Assembly (NCBI GenBank): GCA_963922205.1
Contig: CAWUHX010000031.1
Location: forward strand, 558,001-622,000
Length of the DNA: 64,000 bases
Direction of reading: 5' to 3'
Source of the DNA: Romanomermis culicivorax
Lineage: Eukaryota; Nematoda; Enoplea; Mermithida; Mermithidae
Part shown: in pieces, positions 34,501-46,900 of the stretch
Layout: each line of letters opens with the position of its first letter
Position numbering within the stretch: the stretch's first letter is position 1
The notes under the pieces: generated by a model
The model's database searches: none
Told to the model about the DNA's origin: nothing
What the model saw: the letters and a program-made list of their open reading frames with translations, nothing else
Translations under genes and position numbers: made by a program

Positions 34501-34887
34501 TGATGATATATATGCCACACCCGCTTAGCTCTATTGATGGCAGTAGCCATCAGAAATTCCAAATCTGGTTAGAACTCCGTTCATTCAATTTCTACTTCTC
34601 CCATTGAGCAGTATATCACTTTCATTTTTGTGTTGAGTGAATATTGATCTGAAACTTTGTGGGTATTCAATCATAAACTGGATGAATAGCCTTTATTTAT
34701 ATAAGCAGCATTTCATTTCGTCTATGCGGTAGCTCTGAAAATAAATAAAAGTAAGATGCATTAATTGAAAAGAAAAAATGAGCACCATTTATTGCAGAAA
34801 ATACAAAAATACTTGCTAAAAAAATAAAAAATTAGCAATAACTGCTTAAAATTTTTTTTGAATATACGTTGGGGACTTTTCTGTGTG

Positions 34888-34931
34888 AATTCCATGGAAT
34901 TTTGAATCTTCGGCAAAGAGCTTTGCCGAAG
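34888..34931. repeat. Two adjacent perfect palindromes
   Basis: AATTCCATGGAATT is a perfect 14-bp palindrome. Six bases on, CTTCGGCAAAG and CTTTGCCGAAG form an 11-bp stem separated by only AG. No surrounding terminal repeat was identified. Confidence 0.6.
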
Positions 34932-35596
34932 AAAGTTTTGGTCCCAATATGAGATTCATGACCAAAGAAGAGATATGCAATGTTCCTTCCCCTTGAACAA
35001 ACAGGAGAGGTCCTGCAATGATGAATAATCAACATGCTTCAGCTGTCCCATGCTCTCCATCATTTTAAGAAACTCGTGGTATAATAGTGGATATACTATG
35101 CTCTTTGAGATCAGAAAGCTCTAGAAAAGTCCTTTGTTATGAAAATAATGGATCATGCTAATAGTAAATTGACATCAAGTTTTTCAATTCCATAGGGTAT
35201 TCAAAAATGTATATATTTCAGAGATAAATAAAAATTTCAGAAATGAATAAAATTTATTTCCTGATACCCTTTACTGCTCAGTGTAAATTTTTCAAAAATT
35301 TTTTCTGAGTTTTCAAAGTTACTGTGGCTTTTTCGGTAAACGTCTATGTCTAACATGCCAAATTTTGGTTTACATACATTTAGCCTGCTATGATAGTAGG
35401 CTAAATTTGTGGGCCAAAAGTCAAGCACTTTAGACCGATTTTTAGACTTCTGACTTTGTATGGATATCGATTTTTTGAAACTTCGATCTATAGACTTCAG
35501 ACGGCCCTTTAAACAACTGTGAAATATCGGTATGCCCGCATTTGTTAAGCAGTGAATTTTTTGTGTTGCACCAACATTAGTGGTATCTTTTTACAG

Positions 35597-35778
35597 CTGA
35601 CAAACCAATGGTAAGATGCCTTGCAGCCTCCTGTCAAGTGGGTATGTGTCCAAATTATCCTGATGCAACGTGCGAATTGGACCAAATCCACAAGCACCCT
35701 GATGCAGCATGCACATCTGACTACGTCAACGGTCATCAAGTGACATGTGTCATTCAATCCTGCAACTATAAAGGCTGA
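35597..35778 (+). CDS. Terminal exon of a Cys-rich extracellular domain
   Basis: After a strong acceptor (CTTTTTACAG), 60 codons run to TGA with seven Cys: RCLAASCQVGMCPNYPDATC, then HPDAACTSDYVNGHQVTC and QSCN. The C-x-x-x-(x)-C-P-N-x-P-x-A-x-C...C...NGxxVxC spacing resembles a small disulphide-rich module found singly or in arrays in secreted invertebrate proteins. Whether the CGGC core of that module is replaced here by HPDAAC is a guess. Upstream exons, including a signal peptide, were not found. No stop or frameshift lies inside the exon. Confidence 0.45.
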
Positions 35779-36010
35779 AAGTAAAGAGAATCAAATCAAC
35801 ATCAGCACGTTTGATATGAAATCAGATTTTCGATCCTCTTATTAGAATTTTCGATACATATTGCTAGAGATGACTGGCCAAAGCTACTACATATTTTTAA
35901 AAATAAAAATTTCACAGATCACAGTTTTTTATTGAAACCAGCATATATCACTTCTCAAAAAATGTGTATGCCGTTGAACAAAACACTGCCTCACCCAGCG
36001 GGTAAAGTCC

Positions 36011-36186
36011 GGGGCCCAGTTTCATCAGACAGACTTACGCTCCAGCTGAGCTAACTGTAGCTTACTTCTATATGCTATAATAAAACCGTCAAAATGAAGG
36101 TCAGCTGCAGCTTGACTTTCTCGATGAGCTGCACTTTAAGGCTAATACTTCAGCTAGTGCTAAAGCTCTTCGAAGAAACCTGGTCC
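36011..36186. mobile_element. Small MITE with GGxCCAGxTTTC ends
   Basis: 176 bp. The left end is GGGGCCCAGTTTCATCAG and the right end is CTTCGAAGAAACCTGGTCC, reverse complements with some mismatches. Inner sequence is partly palindromic (CAGCTGAGCTAACTGTAGC against GCTAATACTTCAGCTAGTGC). Elements with GGCCCAGTTTC-type ends are common in invertebrate genomes. Confidence 0.5.
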
Positions 36187-36221
36187 AGATCCGGATTCTG
36201 AAAAATCTGGAAACAATTCGG

Positions 36222-36400
36222 ATTTGCTGGTTAACCCAAAGTCCCCCTCGAACCCAAGTGAACTGTACCCTAAATTCCGGAACCGGATATATAATCTGCT
36301 TTTCTTGAAATTTATCAACCAGATACTAATATTTTTCGTTTTTATTCCTTTTCTATTTACCTTTATTTTTTCGTTGGATTTTCTTGGAATGCAAGAGGTA
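36222..36400 (+). CDS. Possible exon with one membrane segment
   Basis: The frame reads NPKSPSNPSELYPKFRNRIY, then a long hydrophobic run (INQILIFFVFIPFLFTFIFS) and a GTAAAG donor after GAG near 36399. AT-rich DNA readily encodes Phe/Ile/Leu runs, so this is weak evidence. Confidence 0.2.
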
Positions 36401-36502
36401 AAGACAAGTATTTCGTATTTTTATGATCTTCTGCTAAATTATGCATCCCATAGGACTGAAAATTATACTCAACTAAAATTTATAAATTTTTTGAATAAAT
36501 AA

Positions 36503-37773
36503 TCTTACTGTAAAGCATTGTCGAAACTTTTTCACAATAATATTAATTTCTTCATTTACAAGTATTTTCAAAAAACGAACTGTAGAATTTGTGGGTTCCT
36601 GGTTAGGTTAAAATAGTACTCGAACTTGCTATCTGGTACCTACAGTGTGGCTCAAATTTTTAGATGCACTTCACAAAGCTTTATTTTCCAAAAAAATTGA
36701 TGAAATTCCAATCAAGTTTATTTATTCAACGAGTACTTAACCGATCATGATATGCTTAGTACCATTAGGTAGCTTATTCATTCTCCAACAAAGCACTGTA
36801 TATTTTCAGTGTATTTGTTTCGCGGGTTTCCATTAAATAGCAGAAAATTACGATACAACTTTCTTCATCTATTTGTGAGAAATTTTCAAGCATTAATGAC
36901 GTTTTTGGAAAATTTTTTCCGTGGTATTTATGGTCTTGACTTATCGACCTTATCCGATTTTTAATGCTGATTTGTCGGGGATGTGCTTATGGTAGAAGTC
37001 ATCCCATCTATGCAAAATTGTGTGTATGGAAGAATGCCAATATGTGCGCCTCTACGGGTCCATAGTAAAACAGGGGATGCCACATACTATTATGTACATA
37101 TTATTTTAGTATTGTTTATCGCTTGCCTTACAAGTAGAAGTGGGAGCCGACGTGGGCTGCTGCAATTACCCTTCGAGGAACTTATCCCTCATGGTCGTCG
37201 AGCATAGCGGGTTTCAAGTATGAGCCTGCAAGAAGCAGATTGGGGAATGCTTTTCTATTGCAAGCCCTTGTTGGATTCCAGTTACTGTGTACCAGTTACT
37301 GTATAGTTACTGTACTGAAGATTATATTTAGTCTGCTGAAGAACTGTTGCAGCCTTTACCAACAGGAAACTCTTTTGAGTGAACTATAGTAGTCAGTTGG
37401 GTACAATTCAACAGACTCTTTGGTTACATAGCTGACGTATTTTGACCAGAGCAGAGATATAAGCATAACAGATTCCAAGTGTTATTATCGTAGCAAAAGA
37501 ATTATGAAATACGTTTCATATCTCAAAACCAAGGTAGATTGCTTGTAATTGTGTTGTTTGTTTGTGCAAATATGTTTACGTTTCTGTTTACACTTACATA
37601 AAGTTAAATGTGACTAATCTAGTTGCATTAATTATTGATTTTTTGTCTCTATTTACTCTATATACATATATTTTGATCATGAATGAAAAATGTCAACTAT
37701 GCTTAACATATTGTGAGTAAATCAGTCTCCAGCATTGAAAAATCAGAAAAGTTGAAGTTCCAGTTATAATTTA
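36503..37773. other. No recognised gene
   Basis: AT-rich. Bases 37275-37312 carry three copies of AGTTACTGTAT-like sequence. The frame at 36983-37207 is unrecognised. Confidence 0.35.
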
Positions 37774-38397
37774 CTAGTTTATTAGAAAATGCCCCGATGC
37801 CGCAGAAAAAAAAGAATATACTTGCTTGGATAGTTACCAAGCTAGAAAAAGAAGTGGAATAGATTTTTGAGAACTTGGGTTAAAGTTGGAAAAAATTCAC
37901 TTTTCTATTTTCATTCTTATTAAAACATTTTCCATAAGTATATTCTGCAGCATCGTGCATTGTGTCGTTCCCCTGGCATCAACTACAGTAAAATTTTTTC
38001 AATATGAAAATTATATGCAATGATGCCTATGGCTGACTTCACTCAAATGTATAGAAATGGTAAACCAATAGCATTCTAACTTTCGACCAATTCAAAGCTC
38101 CTGCCTCTCACTCTAGCTGAAAAATAGCAAGGGAGGCACATTAAATTGCTGATCCTCAGTATGAGCTAACTGCAATATTGAGATTATTTTCTTCCAGTGC
38201 TCAAACAATACTCACTTCAGGATTAACTAATATTTAGGTTTAAATTCGAGTTTGGGAATTGCAAACATTTTTATGTTTATTTACTTTGGAGATAAGAAAA
38301 TTATGTGGAAATGATTGTACAACCCAAGAGCTTGGGCTGGGGATAATCTTGACATTGAGCTCGTTATAATCCTGATGACATTTAAATTATACAGAAC

Positions 38398-38530
38398 TTG
38401 AAATCAAACCGAGTCACCTTTTTGTTTGAGATCATCATGAGTTCAAGCTTAGACCTCTTTAGTGGAACTGGGCCTTGGTTACAGTCATTGGGCACAAATC
38501 TGCAAGTGGGAGAACAGGGTGAAGCATACA
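38398..38530 (+). other. Conserved E-family interior block
   Basis: The translated frame (KSNRVTFLFEIIMSSSLDLF, then TGPWLQSLGTNLQ) matches the minus strand of E4 at 63140-63283 (RSNRIAFLFEIMLSSSSDPF, then TGPWLQSLGTGLQ). A shorter copy is at 57655-57735. Differences include silent and replacement changes, and I cannot tell coding conservation from DNA conservation. Confidence 0.35.
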
Positions 38531-38728
38531 GAATTGCCATTAAGAAAGCTCCCTATTTAGCCACACCTATATTAAGGGTGTGTTGTTCCTGCTTCTCCCC
38601 TGCTCTACTTGTACTCCCACAGCAACAGTACAACTTTTTTGAAAGCAGGACGAGAATGATCAGGATGGGTGAAATCACTTCCCATCTGAAATCCCACAAA
38701 AAGCTCTCTTTCTGTAAATCTCAGCTTA

Positions 38729-39178
38729 AATGGGCCATCTTGGTCTAGTGGTTATCGCCTCTGACTTCTAGTCTCAAGAACCAGGTTGGATTCCAGGTGT
38801 AACCCAAAATTGAATTTCTGGTAGCTGGATCAGGCAGACACAGCCCTTCATCCTTTCGGGGTAGACAAATTTGTGTAGGGGAGCTTGGAATGCTGCTTGC
38901 TGGGGTCTACTCAGCCCAGTCAGTTGTCAGTTAGCATGTTGGTGATAGTATGGCAAATGAGGAGGTTGGCCACTTCCATTCTGAGGTAGGTATCCAGTCA
39001 TGTCCTGATTGTCAGGCAGATGCCAGCCTGTGGAATGTGGCCTCGACTAGGTGGTAAAAAGCACCCAAAGAGTGTCTCTCATATAAGGTGGGCACTTATA
39101 TGGCCATATAGTTCTGTAAAGCCTGCCTTTCCAGCTATAGGAAAATAGGTAGGTGTACCCACAAAAATTTAAAAAAAT
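38729..39178 (+). mobile_element. tRNA-derived SINE
   Basis: A tRNA-like head has an A-box (TGGTCTAGTGG, 38741-38751) and B-box (GGTTGGATTCC, 38784-38794) at the right spacing, with a degenerate cloverleaf. It is followed by a body with TTCATCCTTTCGGGGT (38848-38862), resembling the TTTCGGGGT core of many invertebrate tRNA SINEs, and an A-rich tail near 39165-39178. It interrupts E1 relative to E4 and has a truncated relative at 20646. RNA polymerase III would be the expected transcriber. Confidence 0.7.
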
Positions 39179-39788
39179 GTAAAACTTACAGAGTGAATTC
39201 TATACCACATGTTATATAAAATGACTGAATTAAATAGATCCTGCACAATCAACTTAGTTCTAGGAAAACTTTGTGCCATAGCTTTTTTCTAATAAACTGA
39301 ATATTTTAAATGTCAATTTTCTACAGTTGATTGATGTTTTATTAACACTAAATTTAGTAAAAAAGTTCAACGAGTTGGAAGCACACATGTGTGAGGGGGA
39401 AAATGAGGGTGCAAACTACCCCAAGAGTTTTGAAACTGGAAAATTTTGCGTTAAAAGAAAATTTTTGGCCAGCTTTTCTCAATCTGCTGTTCAAAAAAAC
39501 GTAAAAAAACAAGGGTCCATCCAAGTGCCTTCCTCCAATTTTTGAATAAGCACATTTGTGATTGGAAAGTGTGTTGATGCACTCAGCTGCAGAATATACT
39601 TTTCCACAGACATGGAAAATTTTTTAATGAGAAGGAATGAAAATCCCTTATTAGAAAACTGAATTTTTTTTAACTTTGACCCAAGTTCTCAAAAATCTAG
39701 TCCACTTCTTTTTCTAGCTTGGCAACTATCCAAGCAAGTATATTCTCCTTTTTTTTGGCCCATTAGAGCATTTTCTAATGAACCAGTC

Positions 39789-40045
39789 CACCTCTTTTTA
39801 GTGGGCCTTGGCCATGCATGAAAACCTTTGTGGAAGCACATTGAAGTTTTAAATTTAGTCATCTTCACATCAAAAAAACAATAAAAACAATCTTAAAGCT
39901 ATAAATTCTCACTTTTGGTAAAAGTAAAATATGTCTAAGCTGCATAGAACTTAAATCAAATTGTAAACAAAATGTAAAGTGGCCATTTCCATTCAATTCA
40001 TCATGATCAAGAACCCCTCAACCCAAAAAGAACACTGAAATATCT
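39789..40045. mobile_element. F foldback copy F2, inner arm part (left of gypsy)
   Basis: This segment matches 60185-60430 of F1 (landmarks CCACCTCTTTTTAGTGGGCC, GCATGAAAACCTT, CATCTTCACATCAAA) and continues, after the gypsy element, at 53706. The join of the two flanks minus one ATCT restores the F1 sequence order. Confidence 0.7.
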
Positions 40046-40878
40046 TGTCAGAGGGTCAATTCCTCTGACCTTTGGTCCTCTAATTACATCATTTTATTTT
40101 CTAAAGTTTCTTTATTGCTAAAGTGTTTTCATTTATTCTCAGGTAAACAAACCGATAAAACGGTTTGTGTCACTCATATTTTTGGTCTAAAATAAACAAA
40201 TGGTTGGCGCAAATGTTTTGCATATCACTTGCAGGTCGATGTTAGACGCGCGACAGCGTTTTTATTCATTCTCGTTTTTTCTTATTATTATTATTGTGAA
40301 AAATATTCTCGTCTGGAGACTCACCTCTCCCTTGTGTATTATTGGCGTCTGCAACGTAGCATTCGGACGCTGTGTTATTTGGACGGTGGTGATGAAGGAA
40401 AGGATCGTCGTTTTGTTTATTTGTATTTCGTGATACGCGCCGCGGGCGAATTTGAGTAGTAACGCGGCCTGAGACGTTTTCGACGTTCCATTTTGAGGAA
40501 AGGAACCAGTGAGTGGTTGTTTGAGTTAGTTCACTTATTTTTGGTAGAGTTTCAGCTTAGGCCGTGGCCTGAGAGATCCCATTGGCCCTGTGGCTCGTTG
40601 CTCAGGGACAAGTCAGAAGGATCAGTCGACTAGGGAGGTTGTTGGCGTTAGTGTTTATATTTTCGGCACTCTGCACCTTTGTTTCGTACTTACATTCCTC
40701 ATTGTATTCCACTACCTGTTGTGTTTTGCTCACCAATAAACGTTCACGTACATCAAGTCTCAACTCACTGCAGTAGGAGTGAAATTAGTACCGGGTTAGC
40801 ATCAGGGGCCGTACCAGATTGGATCTCCCAAGAACCGCAGGTAGGCAGCCGAGGGCATACGAGCACTTAAATACGACA
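40046..40878 (+). repeat. 5' LTR, 833 bp
   Basis: It starts TGTCAGAGGG and ends AATACGACA, identical in length to the 3' LTR. The first bases form a hairpin (GTCAGAGG and CCTCTGAC around a 7-base loop), and a second perfect hairpin (ACAAACCG and CGGTTTGT) lies at about 40147-40168. A TATA-like TTTATATTTT lies near 40651, and an AATAAA poly(A) signal is at 40735. That places the transcript start near 40680, with a short R of less than about 100 bases. Confidence 0.95.
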
Positions 40879-40902
40879 TTGGTGACTTGTACAGCTACAA
40901 AG
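40879..40902 (+). promoter_or_regulatory. Primer-binding site and candidate splice donor
   Basis: Directly after the LTR comes T-TGGTGACTTGTACAGC. The TGG complements a tRNA 3' CCA, so this is the expected primer-binding site; I did not identify the tRNA. At 40902/40903, CAAAG|GTAAAA is a fair splice donor, seven bases before the gag start codon at 40910. A donor here would allow gag-pol to be skipped. Confidence 0.6.
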
Positions 40903-40909
40903 GTAAAAG

Positions 40910-43900
40910 ATGAAGAAAGTATCGAAGCCGAAATTAACGATACGGAAGCAACCTGGACGACGGCCGAAAGTAACATTATCGCAAACGGAATTGACTAAAG
41001 AGGATCACGATGAACGGATGGCAAATATGGAAGCAACGATCGAACAAGTAGCAAAGAAATTTGCGAATTCACCCGATGACAGCAACAAAGATCAGACTAT
41101 GGACGCAGAGACATATGATTATGCGGATCAGGGGATACAGACGTCCTCTGGTTCAGTATCATCCTTCGAGAAGATTAATGTAACTCCGAAAACGAATGTG
41201 GTATCATTTCATAATTCGAAATACACGCCTACAATACCGGAAATCGACGCAAAAATTGGTATCGAAACGAAACCGAGGAATGAAACCGAAAGACCGACGA
41301 AAGGGAATTTGCAGGATGTGGCCACTTTAGCCATCCTGGAATCAATGCAAAGAGCAGTGGATAAATCAACAAATGCCGTTAATGTGGAAAGAACGAAAGC
41401 AGCGCTCCGGGAACAAGAAATATTAGAACAACTTATGCAAGAAAGAGCAGAGAGAAAATTATTGGAAGAAAAGTTACGAGAACAGGATCAACAAAATGCG
41501 AGAAAGATAATGGAAGAGGTCGAAAAACAAATGCGGGAATTGATGAGGAAAACGGACAAGAAGCTCGATGAAAGAATGTCGAATTATGAAAATACAGAAA
41601 TACTTCAGTCTGAACCGGTTAAAGACCATTTAGACAGAAGTTTAGAAAGAAAATTAAATTGGTTTGAAAATCATCTCGCCCAGGCACAGGCTCAAGGTGC
41701 GCAGCATCGGAGGATGGAAGATGAAATACCAACGACGTCATGGAATCGCGGAATGGAACAACCTGTGTCTGGAAGTATAAATCGAAATCCGCAAGATTAT
41801 GGACGATATTGTGAAGATCCCGAGAAAAGAATCAAGATAATTTTGGGTCGAATGAAGAATAAAGAAATATCGGATAAAATGGAGGCCGCAGAGATACTCA
41901 ATTTTTTCGCCTGTTTGGAAGGCACATTCAAGCCTGAAGATACGGAAGACCTTAGAATTGAAGTACTTTGGCGATGTTGCGATTTTGAAACTTCGACATA
42001 CGTGGATAAGAATAGTAGCTATGAAGAAGGAAAGGCAAGCATGATAAGAATGATTGCTCCCAAAATGGACACTCCTGCACTTAGAAGGGAGTTACATGAT
42101 ATGAAAAAACGAAAAGGGGAGACGACAAAGGATTTTCTACGACGAATAAAAACTTATGTTCATTTATTGAATTACGAAAAAACGGAAAATGAACGGAATA
42201 GAATTGTTATCGAAACGTATTTTCACAAGGCTCCAGTTTACGTCCAAACTCGAATGGAGGGTCGGCTTCACGAATTCAAAAATATCGCCTCTTTGGCGGA
42301 ATTCGTAAACAAATTGAAAGCCGATACGACGGCCTGGAAGGAATTTAGCGAGGACCAAGAAGACGGCGAAGATGATCGGTTGAATAGAGTCTATGAAAAT
42401 AAAAGATTTAATAATTTACAATTCCGTCCTCAGGATAATAATGCTGGTCAACAACAACAGATTATACGGCCTCAGCAAATTTTCCCGCCGCCACCAGCAT
42501 TTCAAACCCCTTTATCACAACAGGATATTATGAAAATGGTTAATGAAGCAATTAGGAATCAGGGCCCTCAAACTCTTAATCGTTGGGGAGTCAATAATAA
42601 TCCTAATAATGTACCATATAATAATAATTTACCTGATAGAATTTTGGGAAATCCGTATCGCCGACCGTATTGTACATACCACAAATCGAATAGTCATTCG
42701 TCTGAAAATTGTTTTATCCTGCACCCGGAATTGATCCAACCAATGGATCAAGGGAGGTCGTGGAATCGCGGCAATAATTTTTATAATCGAAATTTTGATC
42801 ATCGTGGCGGCTTTGTAAATCGTGGAAGAGCAGGATTTGCGAATTTTGGCCAACGAGTGCCATACCACAATAATAACGTCGAGCATAATCCGAATGTGGC
42901 ATATTATTACCGCCAAAATAGCGCCCCGCAGCCACCGCCAAATGTTGTACCGGTAACGCCAACGCAACCGGTGAATAACCCTCCGAATAATTCCGTAAAT
43001 GTCATAAATTCACAAGAGGCTAAAAAACAAGATAAGCCAGAAATTATAGCATTAGATGGAGTTTTGATAGAAAACTACGAGTTAGGCTTGGGGAACGTTA
43101 TCAATTCTACTTCAGAGACGAAGCCTAGACTCGCCAATGATAACGAGCACCTATTTTTGGAAAATTTTCGCAAATGTCAACCGTTATTGATACCCGTTAG
43201 GATACGCGGAGAAGAATTTAAAGCCCTAATCGATACGGGAGCGCAGTCTAGCTTTATGAGGACAGATACAGCATCCAGGCTACTGAATACGCCCAAGACA
43301 AAATTCCCTATCTTAAATTCAGTAGTAACAGCCGTCGGAAAACGAGTGACAACATATGGTCCTACATTTGTGTACGTTGGAACCGGTTTTGGAAATTTTC
43401 TGGCCAGATTCGCGTTACTGGATAACCTAAATGAAGGTATTATATTGGGCCTAGATTTTCTAACCCATCCTAGTATACAGGCGTCTATCGATTTTCGAAA
43501 CGGCCACATACGTCTAGCAAATGTAGAGAAACAAATTATTAGTGAGACATTATTCGACGATGCGCAAATACCGTCCCGTTTACCAATTCCTACGAATCCA
43601 ATGGTTCTGGATTATGTACCTTTACAAGAAGAAGTCAAAGAAGAAGATCTACCTGAGTTAGAAAGTGACGAGGATCAAGAACAAGTAATGCGAATTACTG
43701 AAATGAACGAGGAAACTTTTATTTGGACGAAAAATGGGACATATATTCCCCCAAATACCACTTCTTTTGTGCAAGCGGTGGTGTGGCCACAGAAAGATTG
43801 GGCAAAGGGTCCCATAGTGGTAGAAGAAACGGGGAAAGATACCTTATTTGACATCGATGCCTCAATCGTGGACGCTAGAGACAACAATTTTCGTATCCTA

Positions 43901-46900
43901 CTAATAAATGAGACAAACAAAGGAATCAAACTGCGCAGCAACGAGTTGATAGCCAAGTCTAAAACGAAGTTCGTGGGGCCAGAATTTGACGAAAAAATAC
44001 ATCAACTGCAATCGGAGCCTCAAACTCAATGGCAAATCGAACCAGAATTCGTCAAAATTGTTACGCAGTTGGTAAAGGAATCGAGTGTCGATAGAGAAGG
44101 GCAACAACAGCTTATGAATGTCCTACTCAAGCATAGGCAGGCATTTAGCATGAAGAACGACCCTTTAACAATGACCCACGAAGCGGAGCATAAGATCGAT
44201 ACAGGAGATGCGCTACCTGTCCAAAAACACTACTGGAGAGCTCCAATTATGCAAAGAGATATAATTCGAGAACATGTGAAAGATATGATGGAAAAGGGTG
44301 TCATCGAGCCTTCTAGAAGCCCTTGGGCTGCGCCATTGTTTTTAGTGGGCAAAAAAGATGGCACATGGAGACCAGTAGTCGACTACAGAGGAATCAATCA
44401 AGTGACAAAAGACGACAAATTTCCGATACCGCGAATAGATGATTATTTAGATGCGCTGGGAGGAGCACGGTACTTTTCCACTTTGGATTTAAAGTCTGGG
44501 TATTGGCAGGTACCGATGCACTCCGAATCAAAAGAAAAAACAGCATTTATATGTCAAGAAGGTCTGTTCCAGTTCAAGGTGATGCCGTTCGGTTTAAAGA
44601 ATGCTCCCGCGGAATTTCAACGACTAATGGAACGAATTTTGTACCCATACGTATGGAAAATATGCCTAGTATATATCGACGATGTCATAATTTTTTCAAA
44701 AACCGTCGAAGAGCATATAGAAAATTTGGAGACAATATTTCGATGTCTAACAAACGCGAACCTCACACTAAAACCTGACAAATGTTCCTTTATGCCAGCC
44801 AGTGTGAAATTCTTAGGCCACATATTGGACAAGAATGGAATGTCAGTAGATCCACAAAAGATAGAAGCAGTAAAAAATTTCGAAGTACCCAAATCCATCA
44901 AGCAGCTGCAAAAGTTCTTGGGATTAGTGCAGTGGTCTAAACGTTTCATTCACAATTTAGCCTTTATCGCCCAGCCCTTATTTAAAGCCCTCGCAAAGAA
45001 AAATAGGAAGGAAAAGTTTGAACTTTCAGAGGAGCAGTTAGCAGCTTTTGAAAGTGTAAAGAATGCCCTAATGACGGCACCCTTCCTTCGATACCCAGTA
45101 TTTGACGGGTCGGCAAGATTTGTAATTCAAACAGATGCCTCAGGAACAGCGGTAGGGGCAATTTTGTATCAGGAAACGGAAAGTGATCGATGGACAATAG
45201 CTTACTCGAGTCGAGTTTTAAACGACGCGGAAACAAGGTATTCAACGACAGAAAGAGAATGTTTGGCAGTAGTTTACGGGTTCAAGCAGTATAGGCATTA
45301 CGTGATGGGATTTAGGGTCACAATCAGGACAGACCATAAACCACTCACGTGGCTCTCCGCAGAGAAACAACAAAATCAAAGGTTGTTAAAATGGGCTTTA
45401 TATCTTGGCCAATTTAATTATATATTCGAATACGTAGCCGGACGTGAAAACGCCTTCGCAGATTTCTTATCACGGTCCAAAGAAAAGGAAAAGACTCGAA
45501 ATAAGAGACAAGAAACAAAGGAAGAAATCGAAGAGAAGAAGTTGAGTACGGAACCCGAATGCATGGCAGTAACTCGAGCCATGACGAGGCAAATGCTTGA
45601 ACCCGAGACTCAGGAAACATTCATTGATCCCCCACCGCCGACCCAACAAGAAATAGATCAAACACCGAAGGAAGTGAAAAAAGATTCCGAATTATTCTCC
45701 CTGGAATTAGTTAAGAAACAACAACAATTGGATCCGAAGTTGGTGGACATTTTTCGGAACGTTGGTGAAAATAGTTCGAAAAAATACTTTAATAGTTTTC
45801 ACTTAGAAAACGGAGTATTATACCGCGAAAATGCCCATGGAAAAAGCCAACTAGTGATCCCATCAAGACTTAGACACCTCATCTTACATCAATATCATGG
45901 CGATACATTAATGGGGCACCAGGGAATAGATAGAATTATCGCCGCGATAGGAAACAAGTTTTGGTGGCCAAATATGGAAAACGACATTATTAAATGGATA
46001 AAATCCTGCGTCGTTTGCCAACTGTGCCGCCCCATAGCAAATCCGATCCAACCACTTAACCCAATACCCGTCTCGTACCCTTGGGAGATAGTAGCAACCG
46101 ATGTGGTCAGTATTTCGCCCCTTCGAGAAAAAAGACCATACGTTATTGTATTTATGGACTATTTCACGAAATGGGTCGAAGCAAAATGCATCCCAGATCA
46201 AAAGGCCGACACAATAGTGAAGGCATTTATGGAAAAGGTCATTTATACACACGGAACACCGAAACACTTGCTGAGTGACCAAGGCTCAGCGTACATGTCC
46301 GAGTTAATGCGCAACGTGTGCGATCTCTTAAAAATAAAGAAAATAAATACAACACCATACCACCCGCAATGCAATGGTATGGTGGAGAGATTCAATAGAA
46401 CATTAATAGAGCAAATTAGGAGAGTCGCAATAACCGACCCGGACGATTGGCCACACTATCTCGAGCAAATTTTATTTGCATATCGGATTACGCCGCACAA
46501 AACAACGAAAAATTCCCCCCATAGCCTACTGTACGGACACGAGGCAAGGTTTCAATTAGATAATGAGATAGCGAGGCCAATAATTATCCAGAATAATTAC
46601 GATACCTACAGATACATGTTAACGGAGCACCTCCTTAACACGTATAAAATCATAAATGAAAATCATAAAAAATCCGCGGCCGAAAGAAAACTACAGTATG
46701 ATAAGAAGGCTCGCGAAAAGACGTTCCAAACGGGAGAACTTGTTCTCTACCAGAAGGGAATTATCAAAGGAAAGGCCGACACAACAAACGACGGTCCGTA
46801 TGAAGTAATTGAGACATCGAATTTAGAAAAAAATGTCATTAAAATACGTCGCGCTGGGAAACCAGATTCGCGCGTACAAATAGTTTCTGTAAATCGCGTA

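Larger units (their letters stand above)
37774..39788. mobile_element. E-family TIR element, copy E1
   Basis: About 2.0 kb bounded by inverted terminal repeats of roughly 180-200 bp (37774-37951 and 39586-39788). Landmarks are TTATTAGAAAATGCCCC at the tip, GAATATACTTGCTTGGATAG and AGAACTTGGGTTAAAGTTGG, ending at CTGCAGC. The interior is asymmetric: one side has CCCCTGGCATCAACTACAG, the other has AGTGTGTTGATGCACTCAG. The interior is shared with copy E4 (62266-63997) in inverted orientation, including the frame at 38398-38530 (FLFEI...TGPWLQSLGT). No transposase was recognised, so it appears non-autonomous. A SINE lies inside. Confidence 0.75.

Noticed and set aside
34908-34931. Bacterial-type intrinsic terminator
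   Set aside because: The stem is perfect, but the surroundings are eukaryotic and no T-run follows directly.
36983-37207. 74-codon frame as a gene
   Set aside because: No family, no splice signals and no neighbours; composition is like the surroundings.
38735-38805. A functional tRNA gene
   Set aside because: A- and B-boxes are present, but the anticodon stem has mismatches, the acceptor ends do not pair, and a long SINE body follows. A truncated relative exists at 20646.
42629-42967. Minus-strand frame inside gag
   Set aside because: It is a shadow of the Asn-rich Gag segment on the plus strand.
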